From: Methanobrevibacter arboriphilus JCM 13429 = DSM 1125
GTDB taxonomy: Archaea > Methanobacteriota > Methanobacteria > Methanobacteriales > Methanobacteriaceae
Direction of reading: 5' to 3'
Assembly: GCF_002072215.1 (NCBI RefSeq)
Contig: NZ_JXMW01000014.1
Span: 1 to 42,922, forward strand
Length of the DNA: 42,922 nucleotides
Shown here: positions 9,139 through 18,704 of the stretch, piece after piece
Layout of the letters: each line of letters opens with the position of its first letter
How positions within the stretch are numbered: the first letter of the stretch is position 1
The notes under the pieces: model-generated
The model's database searches: none
Told to the model about the DNA's origin: nothing
Seen by the model: only the letters and a program-made list of their open reading frames with translations
Program-made: the position numbers and the translations under genes

Positions 9139-9220
9139 TTATATACTATAATTTAGCATGAAAAATATCATTTTCATGAAAAAATTCAGGTTAATAATTA
9201 TATTATTTTCAATAGGGAGG
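9139..9220 (+). promoter_or_regulatory. TATA box, inverted-repeat operator candidate and strong ribosome site
   Basis: A TTATATACTA box at 9139-9148 is followed by a perfect inverted repeat CATGAAAA-atatca-TTTTCATG at 9157-9178, where transcription would start. A GGGAGG ribosome site lies at 9215-9220 before the GTG start at 9228. A repressor bound to the inverted repeat would block initiation; this is inference. Confidence 0.55.
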
Positions 9221-9227
9221 ACTAGTT

Positions 9228-10187
9228 GTGAATAGTGTTAATGTCGGAGTTATTGGGGTTGGAGCAATGGGTTATAACCATGCTCGTGTTTATTATAGGT
9301 TGGAAAATGCAAATCTTATTGGGGTTTCTGATGTAAGTGAATCTACTTTGTCTAAAGTATGTAAAAAATATGATACTAAAGGTTATAATGATTATATAGA
9401 TTTATTAAAAAATCCCGAAATTGAAGCTGTAAGTGTTTGTGTCCCTACTACTCACCATTATAATGTTGTAATGGCTGCAATAGATCATGGAAAGCATGTT
9501 TTAGTAGAAAAACCTATTGCATTTACATTAAATGAAGCTGAAGGGATGATAGAAGCTGCTAAAGAAAAAGGTGTTAAACTAAGTACTGGGCATGTTGAAA
9601 GATTCAACCCTGCAGTTCAAAAAGCAAAAGAACTTATTGAAATGGATATTATTGGTGATGTGGTTTCTGCATCTGCTAAGAGAGTTGGTCCATTTCCTCC
9701 AAGGATTAAAGATGTTGGTGTAGCTATTGATCTTGCTATTCATGATTTAGATGTTATGTATTACTTATTTGATGATGATGTAACTCAAGTTTATGCAACT
9801 ATGGGTAGTATTCTTGAAAAATGTGAATATGAAGATCATGCTGAAATTATGACAAAATTTGCTAATGGAATTACTGGTATTTTAGAAGTTAATTGGTTAA
9901 CTCCTTATAAAAGACGTGCATTAGAGATTACAGGAACTGATGGGATAATATCCATTGATTATATGGATCAAAGTGTAGATGTAGCTGGAAAATTTGCACA
10001 AAAGGTAGATATTCAAAGGGAAGAACCATTAAAATATGAAATAACCTCTTTCTTAAATTCAATTATGAATAATAAAGATATGGAGATTACTGGTGAAGAT
10101 GGTTTAAATGCTCTTAAAATGGTTTTAGCTGCAAACATGTCTTCAAAAGAACAATTACCTATTAAATTAGATGAACTTAATGATTAG
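9228..10187 (+). CDS. Gfo/Idh/MocA oxidoreductase, possibly UDP-GlcNAc 3-dehydrogenase
   Basis: An NAD(P)-dependent sugar dehydrogenase. It has a Rossmann fold at the N-terminus (VGVIGVGAMGYNHARVY), the family's EKPIAFTLNEAE segment with the catalytic-region lysine, then GHVERFNPAVQ and DLAIHDLDVMYYLFDDD. The length of 319 residues fits. The overall look, including GAMGYNHARVY, resembles the euryarchaeal UDP-N-acetylglucosamine 3-dehydrogenase that makes acetamido sugars for surface polymers. That substrate is a guess; other nucleotide-sugar or inositol dehydrogenases are possible. It starts at GTG with a strong GGGAGG site. It is a single gene with its own candidate promoter and operator. 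Confidence 0.85.
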   Translation: MNSVNVGVIGVGAMGYNHARVYYRLENANLIGVSDVSESTLSKVCKKYDTKGYNDYIDLLKNPEIEAVSVCVPTTHHYNVVMAAIDHGKHVLVEKPIAFTLNEAEGMIEAAKEKGVKLSTGHVERFNPAVQKAKELIEMDIIGDVVSASAKRVGPFPPRIKDVGVAIDLAIHDLDVMYYLFDDDVTQVYATMGSILEKCEYEDHAEIMTKFANGITGILEVNWLTPYKRRALEITGTDGIISIDYMDQSVDVAGKFAQKVDIQREEPLKYEITSFLNSIMNNKDMEITGEDGLNALKMVLAANMSSKEQLPIKLDELND

Positions 10188-10656
10188 TTGATCTATAACT
10201 ATTTGATAATTAGGTTTTCTCCCTAGGAGATTAACTACTTAAATTAACCACTTGATAATCAATTAAATATTAGATTATTATTAATTCAATAAATTATTAT
10301 TAATTTCCATATTACATTATTATTAATTCCTATATTAAATTATTAATATCATATTGAATTATTATTTTTAATTTTATTTTTGTATATTTTAATTATTATA
10401 ATATTAATTATTTATAATAATATTTTAATTAACATTAATTTTAATTACATTTAATTATATTAATTAATTTAATTATTATACTAAATTATCTAATATATGC
10501 TAATATATGCTAAATTATTTAATGTATTAAATTAATTAAATATATTATAAACGAAATAACAAAATAATTAAATTAGTTATATTACTTAAATTAACTTTAT
10601 TTTTAAGTATTATGGTTTACTTATTTAATTTAGAACTATTTTCAATTGGTGTAAAA
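10188..10656. other. AT-rich spacer with a small palindrome
   Basis: No gene is seen. A short inverted repeat TCTCC-CTA-GGAGA at 10218-10230, right behind the dehydrogenase stop, could be a transcript-end structure, but no T-run follows. The rest is AT-only iterations (TTATTAATT types). A GGTG ribosome site lies at 10648-10651 for the next gene. Confidence 0.5.
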
Positions 10657-11274
10657 ATGAAACAAGATTTAGTAAAAAAATCTCATGAACTTAGAAGGCG
10701 TGGTTTTACGGTTGGAGAAATAGCTGATGAGCTAAATGTTTCAATGGACACAGCTCGATGGTTATCCATGCAAAAACTTAATGAAAAAGAAAAACCAGAG
10801 GATACTCCTATTGACTTTGCTATTAATTGGAATAGTTTAGGTGGAAGTTCACGTAGGCTTAGGTATGTTTCTGCAGCATTAAGTGACATGACTTTAAACT
10901 ATGGTCAGGCAGATATTATTGTAGGTATAGCTATAAGTGGAATACCTTTTGCAACAATGATGGCTGATTTTTTAGAGATAGAAGAAGGTTTTGAAACTTC
11001 TTTATCTGTATTTCACCCTATAAAACATAGAAAAGATAAAGATAAGGATCAAGAAGGAGCAATTAGTCAAAATTTTGCTCAAGTTAAAGGTAAAAAAGTT
11101 ATAATTGTCGATGATGTTATAACTAGTGGTAGGACTGTAAAAGAAGTTATCAATGCATTGATTGCTCAAGGAGCAGAACCTATAGCTGTAACTGTATTAA
11201 TTGATAAAGTTGGAATTTCAGAAATTGAAGGAGTTCCTGTAGAATCTTTAATAAAAGTTAATAGATTAGGTTGA
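10657..11274 (+). CDS. gfcR: GfcR-like regulator: HTH plus orotate-phosphoribosyltransferase-like domain
   Basis: An archaeal PyrE-like protein with an N-terminal helix-turn-helix ([19 protein letters not shown], residues about 13-35) and a type I PRTase domain with the PRPP loop [16 protein letters not shown] (Asp152-Asp153). The family in haloarchaea includes GfcR, a DNA-binding regulator of sugar metabolism. Such proteins are often misnamed orotate phosphoribosyltransferase. Here the target genes are unknown. I start it at ATG 10657 ([16 protein letters not shown]), with GGTG six bases upstream, rather than at ATG 10612, which would add 15 hydrophobic residues with no counterpart in the family. 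Confidence 0.85.
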   Translation: MKQDLVKKSHELRRRGFTVGEIADELNVSMDTARWLSMQKLNEKEKPEDTPIDFAINWNSLGGSSRRLRYVSAALSDMTLNYGQADIIVGIAISGIPFATMMADFLEIEEGFETSLSVFHPIKHRKDKDKDQEGAISQNFAQVKGKKVIIVDDVITSGRTVKEVINALIAQGAEPIAVTVLIDKVGISEIEGVPVESLIKVNRLG

Positions 11275-11972
11275 TTGTTTAAAAACAATTTATTTTTTAA
11301 AAACAGATTAATTTTATATAATATTAATTTATTTTATATCTCTGATTTTTTTTTATTTTTTTATTTTTTTATTTTTTTAGTTTTTAGTCTTTATTTTTTT
11401 AACTTTTAATTTTTTATTATTAATTTTTTTATTAATTATTGAAAATAAAATAATATTGATAATATTTTAAAATATAATAATTTGTTTTAAAATATATAAT
11501 TTTTAAAATATAATAATATTTTATTATAATAATATTCTATAATATATAATATTCTATGATTCTAATGATATTTTTAAAATTTTAATAATATTTTTAAAAA
11601 TTTTTAAATTATAATATTAAATTATATATTGGAGTTTTTACAAATCTAATAAAAGTATAAATTTATTATTAAATCTATAATACTAATAAAATCTTATAAT
11701 ACTAATGATTTTATTAATATTATAATATTATTCAAAATAATTTATAAAAATAATCTATAAAAATATAAAAATGATTTATAAAAATAAATTATAAAAATAA
11801 ATTATAAAAATATTTTTTTAAATGTATTTTTTAAAGTTATGAAAAAGTTATGAAAAATGAATCTTTTTCTAATCATTACATCCTTTTATGATTTTAATAG
11901 CTATAATCATAAATAGTTATAATCACGATTATAATATCATTTTAATCATAGTATTATTGTACTTTTTATTAT
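11275..11972. other. long AT-rich spacer with T-tracts and an 18-bp palindrome
   Basis: About 700 bp without a supported gene. T-tracts at about 11345-11415 look like a transcription end for gfcR. Positions 11740-11815 iterate ATAAAAATAAATT. A palindrome TTATAATC-AC-GATTATAA lies at 11917-11934 with an extra TATAATC half site at 11902-11908, 50 bp before the prf1 start. It is a candidate operator. Confidence 0.55.
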
Positions 11973-11984
11973 GGAGTGAATATA

Positions 11985-13214
11985 TTGTCAGAAGTATCTT
12001 CAAAAGAATTATATGAATTTAAAAGAACTCTTAAAGAATTATCAGAAAAAAAAGGGAGAGGTACTGAGTTAGTATCAGTTTATATACCTCCAGATCGTCA
12101 AATTAGTGATGTTACTAAACATATGCGTGAAGAATTAAGTCAAAGTGCTAACATCAAAAGTAAACAAACAAAGAAAAATGTTCAGTCTGCTATTGAAGTC
12201 ATTGTTCAAAGACTTAGATTATTCCCTAAACCTCCTGAAAAAGGTTTAGTTCTCTTTGTTGGAATGATACCTAAGGGAGGCCCAGGTACCGAGAAGATGG
12301 AAACTTTTATTTTTGAACCTCCAGAACCTATTCAAACTTATACTTATCACTGTGACTCAGAATTCTTTTTAGAACCATTAAAACATATGATGGATGTTAA
12401 AGAAGTTTATGGTTTAGCTGTCATTGATAGAAAAGAAGCTACTATAGCTACTCTTAAAGGAAAAAGGGTTGATATCTTAAAACATTTAACTAGTGGTGTT
12501 CCGGGGAAACATAAAGCAGGAGGTCAATCTCAAAGAAGATTTGATCGTTTGATTGATTTAGCTGCACACGAATTTAAAAAACGTATTGGGGATCATATGA
12601 ATGATGCGTTTTTGGGTATTGAAGACCTTAAAGGAATTATTTTAGGAGGTCCTGGTCATACAAAAGAAGAGTTTCTTAAAGGGGATTACCTTCAATATGA
12701 ACTTAAAAATAAAGTTATAGCTACTATTGATACTTCTTATACTGGTGAATTTGGGATAAGGGAAGTTATTGATAAATCTATGGATATTCTAGAAGAAATG
12801 GATGTTATGCAAGAAAAACAGCTTGTTCAGAAATTTCTTAAAGAATTGATTGATGAACGTGGTTTAGCTTCTTATGGTGAAGATGATGTGAGAAAAAATC
12901 TTCAAATGGGAGCTGTTGATACATTAATCCTTTCTGAAGATCTTATTAAAACAAGGTCAACTATGGAATGTTTAAATTGTGGAAACAAAGTTCAGATAAC
13001 TTACAAAGACCCTAAAACTGATGAAGAACTTGTATGTGAAAAATGTAATGAAAAAATGAAGGTTTCTGAAGTTAAAGATCTTGTTGATGATTTTGTAGAA
13101 ATGGCTGAAGAGTTAGGCTCTGATGTTGAAATAATTTCAACCGAAACAGAAGAAGGAATGCAGTTATTCAAAGCATTTGGTGGAATAGGAGCTATTTTAA
13201 GATATAGGACATAA
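11985..13214 (+). CDS. prf1: peptide chain release factor aRF1
   Basis: Archaeal/eukaryotic-type class 1 release factor that recognises all three stop codons and triggers peptide release on the ribosome. The stop-codon motif NIKS is at residues 56-59 (SANIKSKQT). The catalytic GGQ is at 179-181 ([10 protein letters not shown]). A C-terminal zinc ribbon has CLNCGNK and CEKCNEK. The length (about 410) is normal. The start chosen is TTG 11985, because GGAGTGA at 11973-11979 sits five bases before it. The in-frame GTG at 11976 lies inside that ribosome site and is unlikely. A palindrome upstream may be an operator. It is a single essential gene with no anomalies. Confidence 0.95.
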   Translation: MSEVSSKELYEFKRTLKELSEKKGRGTELVSVYIPPDRQISDVTKHMREELSQSANIKSKQTKKNVQSAIEVIVQRLRLFPKPPEKGLVLFVGMIPKGGPGTEKMETFIFEPPEPIQTYTYHCDSEFFLEPLKHMMDVKEVYGLAVIDRKEATIATLKGKRVDILKHLTSGVPGKHKAGGQSQRRFDRLIDLAAHEFKKRIGDHMNDAFLGIEDLKGIILGGPGHTKEEFLKGDYLQYELKNKVIATIDTSYTGEFGIREVIDKSMDILEEMDVMQEKQLVQKFLKELIDERGLASYGEDDVRKNLQMGAVDTLILSEDLIKTRSTMECLNCGNKVQITYKDPKTDEELVCEKCNEKMKVSEVKDLVDDFVEMAEELGSDVEIISTETEEGMQLFKAFGGIGAILRYRT

Positions 13215-13400
13215 ATATATAATATAAATAGTATATGTAGAATATAAATAATATTTGTAGAATATAAATATAGGATATACTGGATATGTGTAGGATATGG
13301 ATGAGATATATTCATGAATATTCTAGATTTAGTTTATTAAAACTAAGTTTATTAACTAATGATTAATCATACTATGATTATTCGATTATATAATTCAATA
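13215..13400. repeat. short tandem repeat spacer
   Basis: The first part (about 13212-13310) iterates ATATAAATAGTATATGTAGA-like words of 20-24 bp, decaying to the right. Behind it a GGAG site at 13402-13405 serves the next gene. No gene is seen. Confidence 0.55.
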
Positions 13401-13413
13401 AGGAGATTTATGC

Positions 13414-14640
13414 ATGAATCAAAGAGAAATAGAACTGTTTGGACATATTATAGATTCTTTAATTCTTCCAAAAACCCTTGATATTATTATGGATCAAGGA
13501 GGAGATTTTAAAATAATCGATTTAAATGTTGGAAAAAGAAAGTCTGATGTAAGTAGAGCTAAAATTATAGTTTCAGCAGATTCTCCCTCTCTTTTAAATC
13601 AAATATTAGATGAACTTAGTGAAATAGGAGCTACAATTTCAGCAATAGAAGAAGTTGAATTAGTTGCTTCTCCTAATGATAAAGTTGCTCCAGATAATTT
13701 TTATTCAACCACCAATCATGTTACTCATATTTTACATAATGGGAACTGGTTACTTGTTGAAAATATTGAAATGGACTGTATGATTGTTATTGACATTGAT
13801 GAAAACAATAATACTAAAGCTTATTGTAAACCAATTGGAAGGATAAAAAAAGGAGATTTAATTGTTGTAGGAAGAGAAGGGATACGTGTAACTCCTCCCG
13901 AACGTCCAAGAGGTAAACAAGGTGTTTTTGAATTTATGAATAGTGAAGTTTCTTCAGAAAAGCCTTTGATGAGTATTATTGAAAATATAGCTTCAGAGAT
14001 TAAAGAAATTAAATCAAGAGGTGGAAAAATAGCTATAGTTGGAGGCCCAGCTATTGTTCATACGGGATCTGCTGATTTAATGGCTAAAATGATTAAAGAA
14101 GGATATATTGATGTTGTTTTTGCAGGAAACGCATTAGCTACTCATGATATTGAAAACGCTCTTTATGGAACATCTCTGGGAGTATGTGTAAAAACAGGGG
14201 AAGTCGTTAGTCGTGGTCATACTCATCATATGAGGGCTATTAATACTATCAATGGTTCTGGATCTATTAAAGAAGCTGTTGTTGATGGAACTTTAAAAAA
14301 TGGAATAATGTATGAATGTATTAAAAATAATGTTCCATTTGTTTTAGCAGGATCTATACGTGATGATGGTCCACTTCCAGATGTTATAACAGATGTACTT
14401 GAAGCTCAAGAGATGATGAGGGAATATTCAAAGGATGTTGATATGGTTATTATGATAGCTACTATGTTACATTCTATTGCCACTGGAAATATTCTGCCTT
14501 CAAGAGTAAAAAGTGTCTGTGTTGATATTAACCCTGCAACCGTTACAAAATTAGCTGATAGGGGAAGTGCTCAAGTTTTAAGTGTTGTAACTGATATCGG
14601 TGCTTTTTTACCAACTTTATATAATGAATTAGAAAAATAA
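13414..14640 (+). CDS. archaeal ornithine cyclodeaminase, AgrE/ArgZ (LOR/SDH, TIGR00300) family
   Basis: A 408-residue protein of the TIGR00300 group, with the N-terminal LOR/SDH domain ([23 protein letters not shown]) and a C-terminal domain with [37 protein letters not shown] and [13 protein letters not shown]. Members from methanococci have been described as ornithine cyclodeaminases that make proline from ornithine, and the same domain forms the C-terminal half of cyanobacterial ArgZ/AgrE. Product: proline plus ammonia, cytosolic. The start ATG 13414 has a GGAG site eight bases upstream. It stands alone between spacers. The family assignment is firm; the exact activity in this organism is by family. 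Confidence 0.83.
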   Translation: MNQREIELFGHIIDSLILPKTLDIIMDQGGDFKIIDLNVGKRKSDVSRAKIIVSADSPSLLNQILDELSEIGATISAIEEVELVASPNDKVAPDNFYSTTNHVTHILHNGNWLLVENIEMDCMIVIDIDENNNTKAYCKPIGRIKKGDLIVVGREGIRVTPPERPRGKQGVFEFMNSEVSSEKPLMSIIENIASEIKEIKSRGGKIAIVGGPAIVHTGSADLMAKMIKEGYIDVVFAGNALATHDIENALYGTSLGVCVKTGEVVSRGHTHHMRAINTINGSGSIKEAVVDGTLKNGIMYECIKNNVPFVLAGSIRDDGPLPDVITDVLEAQEMMREYSKDVDMVIMIATMLHSIATGNILPSRVKSVCVDINPATVTKLADRGSAQVLSVVTDIGAFLPTLYNELEK

Positions 14641-14837
14641 TGATCTCTATCTATATTTCTTTATATTATTAAAGCATTTTTAAAGATTTTTTCATATTAT
14701 AACTATTATGACAATTTTGAATAATTATCATCATAATTTTGAACAATTATAATCATTTTAAATAAGTATTATTAATTAAATTTATTATTATTAATATTTT
14801 TATTTTTGAATAATTATTATTTCTCATCTTTGATATT

Positions 14838-16634
14838 ATGAATCCTAAAAGATTTAATTCAATAAAAGCAAACATTTTAGATGTTTTCACAAATGAAATT
14901 TATACTAGTGAAATATCTATAGAAGATGGCTATATTGTTAGTGTTGATCCTATTTCTAATATTGAAAATGATGATGTAAAACTTGATTTTGATGGAATTT
15001 TAGTTCCAGGTTTCATTGATGCTCATATTCATATTGAAAGTTCTCTTTTAACACCATCTAATTTTGCAAAAGCAGTTGTTCCTTTTGGAACTACTTCGGT
15101 TATAGCTGATCCTCATGAAATAGCTAATGTTTCTGGAATTGAAGGTGTTGAATTTATGATTGATGATGCATCTAAAGTTCCTTTTGATTTTTATTTTTCA
15201 GCTCCTTCTTGTGTTCCAGCTACTAGCTTTGAAACTAATGGGGCTTGTTTAGATAGTTTAGCTATTGAAGAACTTTTAAAAATGGAGGGGGTTGTATCTT
15301 TAGGGGAAGTTATGAACTTTGTTGGAGTTATTAATAATGATAAAAATGTTATTGATAAATTGAAGGTTGCCAAAAAGTATAATAAACCTGTTGATGGTCA
15401 TGCTCCTTTATTGTCTGGAGCTGATTTAGAGAAATATGTTAATGTTTATTTAGATGATGATTTTGATAATAAAAATCTAATTATGGGTCCCCAGACTGAT
15501 CATGAATCTATAAGTTTTGATGAAGCTATTGAGAAAAAGAAACTTGGTATGAAAATTATGGTAAGAGAAGGTTCCTCTGCTAAAAATATGGAAGCTCTTT
15601 TTAATATAAAAGATAGAATTGGTCTTTGTTCAAATCAAGATTTTTTTGGAGCAGTTTCAGTTGATGATTTTGGGGAAATTTTGAAAAACCCAATCTTTGA
15701 TTTTTTAGTTACTGATGATAAGGAGCCAAATGACTTAAAAGAAGGACATTTAAATGTTCTTATAAAAAAAGCAATTTCTTTTGGAATTGATCCTATAGAA
15801 GCTATTAAAATGGTGACAATTAATCCTGCTAAACATTATAATCTTAATTCAGGCGCAATTGAAGTTGGAAGAAAAGCTAATTTTTGTTTAATCAATAATT
15901 TTGATGATTTCAATATTAAAAAAACAATTATTAATGGAGAAATTGTAGCTGAAGAGGGAGTTTCTTTTATAAAATCTCAAAACCCATCTTTCAAAAATAC
16001 TTTTGTATTAAGTGAGAAGAATCCTAATGATTTTAATGTTAATGTAAAGCTTAATTCTAATAATTCTATCTTCTATATTAACACAAAAGTAATTGAGGTT
16101 ATTGATGGTGAAATTATCACTAAAAAAATTGATAAAGACCTCAAAGTTGAAAAAGGAATTATTAAAGGAAATATTGAAGAAGATATTCTAAAATTAGCTG
16201 TTGTTGAAAGATATGGGAATAATAATCTATCGAATGCATTTATTAAAGGATTTAATCTGAAAAATGGGGCTATAGCTTCAAGCGTTGCTCATGATTCTCA
16301 TAATATTGTTGTTTTAGGAACAGAATCTAAATATATGGCAAAGGCTGTAAATTTAATTTCTAAAAATAAAGGAGGTTTAGCTATTGTTTATGATGATGTT
16401 GAAAAAATATTAAAACTTCCAATAGCTGGTCTTATGAGTGATGAAGACATTGGATCTGTTTCAAAAGAGCTTAATGAAATTAATGAAACAATTAAAAATT
16501 TAGGCTGTACACTAGAATCTCCTTTTATGACATTATCTTTTGTATCTCTTTTGGTTATTCCTAGCTTAAGATTAAGTGATAAAGGCTTATTTGATGTGGA
16601 TGAATTTTCTTTTGTTGATTTGACTAATAATTAA
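14838..16634 (+). CDS. ade: adenine deaminase
   Basis: Amidohydrolase-fold purine salvage enzyme converting adenine to hypoxanthine plus ammonia. Seen: the metal motif GFIDAHIHIES (His63, His65), GTTSVIADPHEIANVSG, DGHAPLLSG, VTDDKEPNDL with the catalytic-site Asp, NPAKHYNLNSG, and the adenine-deaminase C-terminal domain (GFNLKNGAIASSVAHDSHN and the LGCTLESPFMTLSFVSLLVIPSLR region, given here in part). Its 598 residues match the family. The ATG start at 14838 has only a weak upstream ribosome site. It stands alone, with a 197 bp spacer before it and a repeat-bearing spacer after it. There are no insertions or broken motifs. Confidence 0.94.
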   Translation: MNPKRFNSIKANILDVFTNEIYTSEISIEDGYIVSVDPISNIENDDVKLDFDGILVPGFIDAHIHIESSLLTPSNFAKAVVPFGTTSVIADPHEIANVSGIEGVEFMIDDASKVPFDFYFSAPSCVPATSFETNGACLDSLAIEELLKMEGVVSLGEVMNFVGVINNDKNVIDKLKVAKKYNKPVDGHAPLLSGADLEKYVNVYLDDDFDNKNLIMGPQTDHESISFDEAIEKKKLGMKIMVREGSSAKNMEALFNIKDRIGLCSNQDFFGAVSVDDFGEILKNPIFDFLVTDDKEPNDLKEGHLNVLIKKAISFGIDPIEAIKMVTINPAKHYNLNSGAIEVGRKANFCLINNFDDFNIKKTIINGEIVAEEGVSFIKSQNPSFKNTFVLSEKNPNDFNVNVKLNSNNSIFYINTKVIEVIDGEIITKKIDKDLKVEKGIIKGNIEEDILKLAVVERYGNNNLSNAFIKGFNLKNGAIASSVAHDSHNIVVLGTESKYMAKAVNLISKNKGGLAIVYDDVEKILKLPIAGLMSDEDIGSVSKELNEINETIKNLGCTLESPFMTLSFVSLLVIPSLRLSDKGLFDVDEFSFVDLTNN

Positions 16635-16720
16635 AAGATTAAACTGGTTTTTATTTTATTGGTTTTATTTTTATATTTGTATATTAGATTAATATTTCTA
16701 AATTAATTTGTTATAAATAA

Positions 16721-16805
16721 TTTTCAACAAACATTTTCAATACACATTTTCAATACACATTTTTAATACACATTTTTTAATAAATACATATCTTTAATAA
16801 ATATT
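16721..16805. repeat. short tandem repeat, 13-14 bp unit
   Basis: Four to five copies of a unit close to ATTTTCAATACAC lie in the 238 bp spacer between ade and pyrI. It is non-coding; the last copies decay to TTTAATAAATAC. Confidence 0.8.
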
Positions 16806-16872
16806 TTAGTAATATTTATTAAGTAATTTTAAATAAAAAATTATAAATAAAATTTAATTCAAATATATTTTC

Positions 16873-17334
16873 ATGAAAAAACCTGAAATGAAAGTAGAGC
16901 CAATTAAAAATGGGACTGTTATTGATCATATTACAGCTAATAAATCTCTCCATGTTTTGAAAATTTTAGGGCTTCCTAATGAGGATATTAATGTTACAGT
17001 AGCTATGAATGTTTCTTCTGGTAAAGCTGGAAGAAAAGATATAGTAAAAATAGAAAAAAGAGAACTTGATTCTTCAGAACTTGATCAAATTGCTTTACTT
17101 GCTCCTGAAGCTACCATAAATATAATAAGGGATTACAAAGTGGTTGAAAAGGATAAAGTCCGTTTTATGAAAGAATTAAAATCAATCATTCGATGCAACA
17201 ATCCTAATTGTATTACAAATGCTAATGAGCCAATTGAATCTAGATTTCATTTGATAAAAACTTCACCAATACTTTTAAGATGTCATTATTGTGAACGATT
17301 GATCGATGCTGAAGAAATAGATAAACAGTTTTAA
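16873..17334 (+). CDS. pyrI: aspartate carbamoyltransferase regulatory chain
   Basis: Regulatory subunit of aspartate transcarbamoylase in pyrimidine synthesis. It binds nucleotide effectors through its N-terminal allosteric domain ([20 protein letters not shown]) and the catalytic chain through a C-terminal zinc domain. The four zinc cysteines are Cys108, Cys113, Cys137 and Cys140, the same spacing as in E. coli PyrI. At 153 residues it is full length. The catalytic chain PyrB is not adjacent here. ATG 16873 is used; ATG 16888 is an alternative start. No clear ribosome site is seen, so it may be leaderless or weakly initiated. Confidence 0.95.
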   Translation: MKKPEMKVEPIKNGTVIDHITANKSLHVLKILGLPNEDINVTVAMNVSSGKAGRKDIVKIEKRELDSSELDQIALLAPEATINIIRDYKVVEKDKVRFMKELKSIIRCNNPNCITNANEPIESRFHLIKTSPILLRCHYCERLIDAEEIDKQF

Positions 17335-17379
17335 TAATTGTATCTTTAATATTTTTGGCTATGATATTAATCTTATAGC

Positions 17380-17462
17380 TTTATATAATTAATTATTATT
17401 TTATATAACTAATTATAATATTTTATATAAGTAATTTAATAATTTTATATAATTAATTTATG
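17380..17462. repeat. degenerate tandem repeat between convergent genes
   Basis: About four copies of a 20-23 bp unit close to TTTTATATAATTAATTA lie between pyrI (plus) and the M14-like gene (minus). It is non-coding. Confidence 0.65.
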
Positions 17463-17559
17463 AGATAATGATTAATTACATAATTAGAATTAAATTAGAA
17501 ATTATAGTTAAATTATTTAAATTATAATTAGACAAAAATTAGATTATAATTTTATAGAA

Positions 17560-18381
17560 TTAGGTTATAATTTTATTATACCTTAAAAATCCAAGCATCT
17601 GTCTTAGGGAAGCAGTTATACTTCCTGAAGCTATTTTTCCATGTGGAGTTTTAACCTCACAAGTAACAGCGGGAATACCTCTTAAATTTAAAACATCTTC
17701 AAGAGCTCCTGGATATTCTTTACCCGCTATAAGATAGTTTCTATAAGGCTGTTTTATTAATCTTGAAATTCCAATTGCCATTCTAGCACTTTTCAATGTT
17801 GGAACTTTTGTGCCCATTATTATATTTTTACCAGGGTTTCCTCCAGGCATTGTACAATGAAAATCTCCTACAGCATCTATCTTATTTTTCTTTGCAAATA
17901 ACATTATCTTATTAGTTATACTACCCTTTTTATTAGCTATAGAGTTTAAATTTTTACCATTGTAGAACCTTTGATTTTTGGCAGTTGCTTTTGGAGCTAC
18001 GAATGGTATAACATATATTGTACCTTTTATATTTTTCTTTTTACTTAGATAATTTATAAGCTTCATTGACGCAACCTGTGATGAAAGTTCACTTCCATGA
18101 ACTCCTGAAACAATAAGCGTTTTTTTACCTTTGCCATTTCCAAATTTAACTACTGGTGTTCCTTTTTTTGCAGCTTTAATAACTTTTGTTGTAATCTCTG
18201 ATTTTGGAATATTCTTTTTTATTAAGCTGTTTTTTGTAACATCTCCTCCAGTACCCCATTTTTCAACTGTAACTGTAGGTGTAGCTGCTGATGCTGCCTG
18301 TATTCCAATTAAAAAAATTGATAATATTATTAATACTATAAATATCCTTTTAAAATTATTATTAATTTTAATATTTTTCAT
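17560..18381 (-). CDS. secreted M14/AstE-AspA-like zinc hydrolase
   Basis: A predicted exported protein of 273 residues. It has a basic N-terminus, a hydrophobic segment (about 12-28) and a probable signal cleavage after ASAA near residue 33. The mature part has the zinc signature of the succinylglutamate desuccinylase/aspartoacylase branch of M14 peptidases: His95 and Glu98 in SGVHGSELSSQ, and His175 in VGDFHCTMPGG. It should hydrolyse an amide or peptide bond outside the cell, perhaps in the wall; the substrate is unknown. Start: ATG 18381 is the only usable start, but the nearest good ribosome site (GGGGGAGG on the minus strand, about 18401-18408) is 19 bases away, unusually far. It is a single gene. 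Confidence 0.8.
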   Translation of the reverse strand: MKNIKINNNFKRIFIVLIILSIFLIGIQAASAATPTVTVEKWGTGGDVTKNSLIKKNIPKSEITTKVIKAAKKGTPVVKFGNGKGKKTLIVSGVHGSELSSQVASMKLINYLSKKKNIKGTIYVIPFVAPKATAKNQRFYNGKNLNSIANKKGSITNKIMLFAKKNKIDAVGDFHCTMPGGNPGKNIIMGTKVPTLKSARMAIGISRLIKQPYRNYLIAGKEYPGALEDVLNLRGIPAVTCEVKTPHGKIASGSITASLRQMLGFLRYNKIIT

Positions 18382-18704
18382 GTTATTTATTATAATTTTT
18401 CCTCCCCCGTGTTTTTTAAATTTTTTATATTTATTTTTTATAGCTATCTTTTATAATTATTTTAAGTTATCTTTTATAATTATGTTATAGTTATCCATTA
18501 TAGTGATTTTTACTAGAAATATTATTATTTGTTTTTTATTTTTATTATTTTTTCTGTTATTATATTATCTTTATTAAAATTTTTTATTATAATTTTTATA
18601 ATTTCTATCATTATTTTTTATCATAATTTTTATCTTTATAATTTCTATCATTATTATTTCTATCACTATTATTTTTATCTTTATTATTGTTATTATTACT
18701 ATTT
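18382..18704. other. T-rich spacer with TTATTATTTCTATCA iterations
   Basis: A 323 bp spacer between two minus-strand genes. Apart from the C-run at about 18401-18409 (the distant ribosome site of the hydrolase gene), it is T-rich, with iterations of TTTATAATTTCTATCATTA-like words at about 18590-18690. No gene or hairpin was found. Confidence 0.55.
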
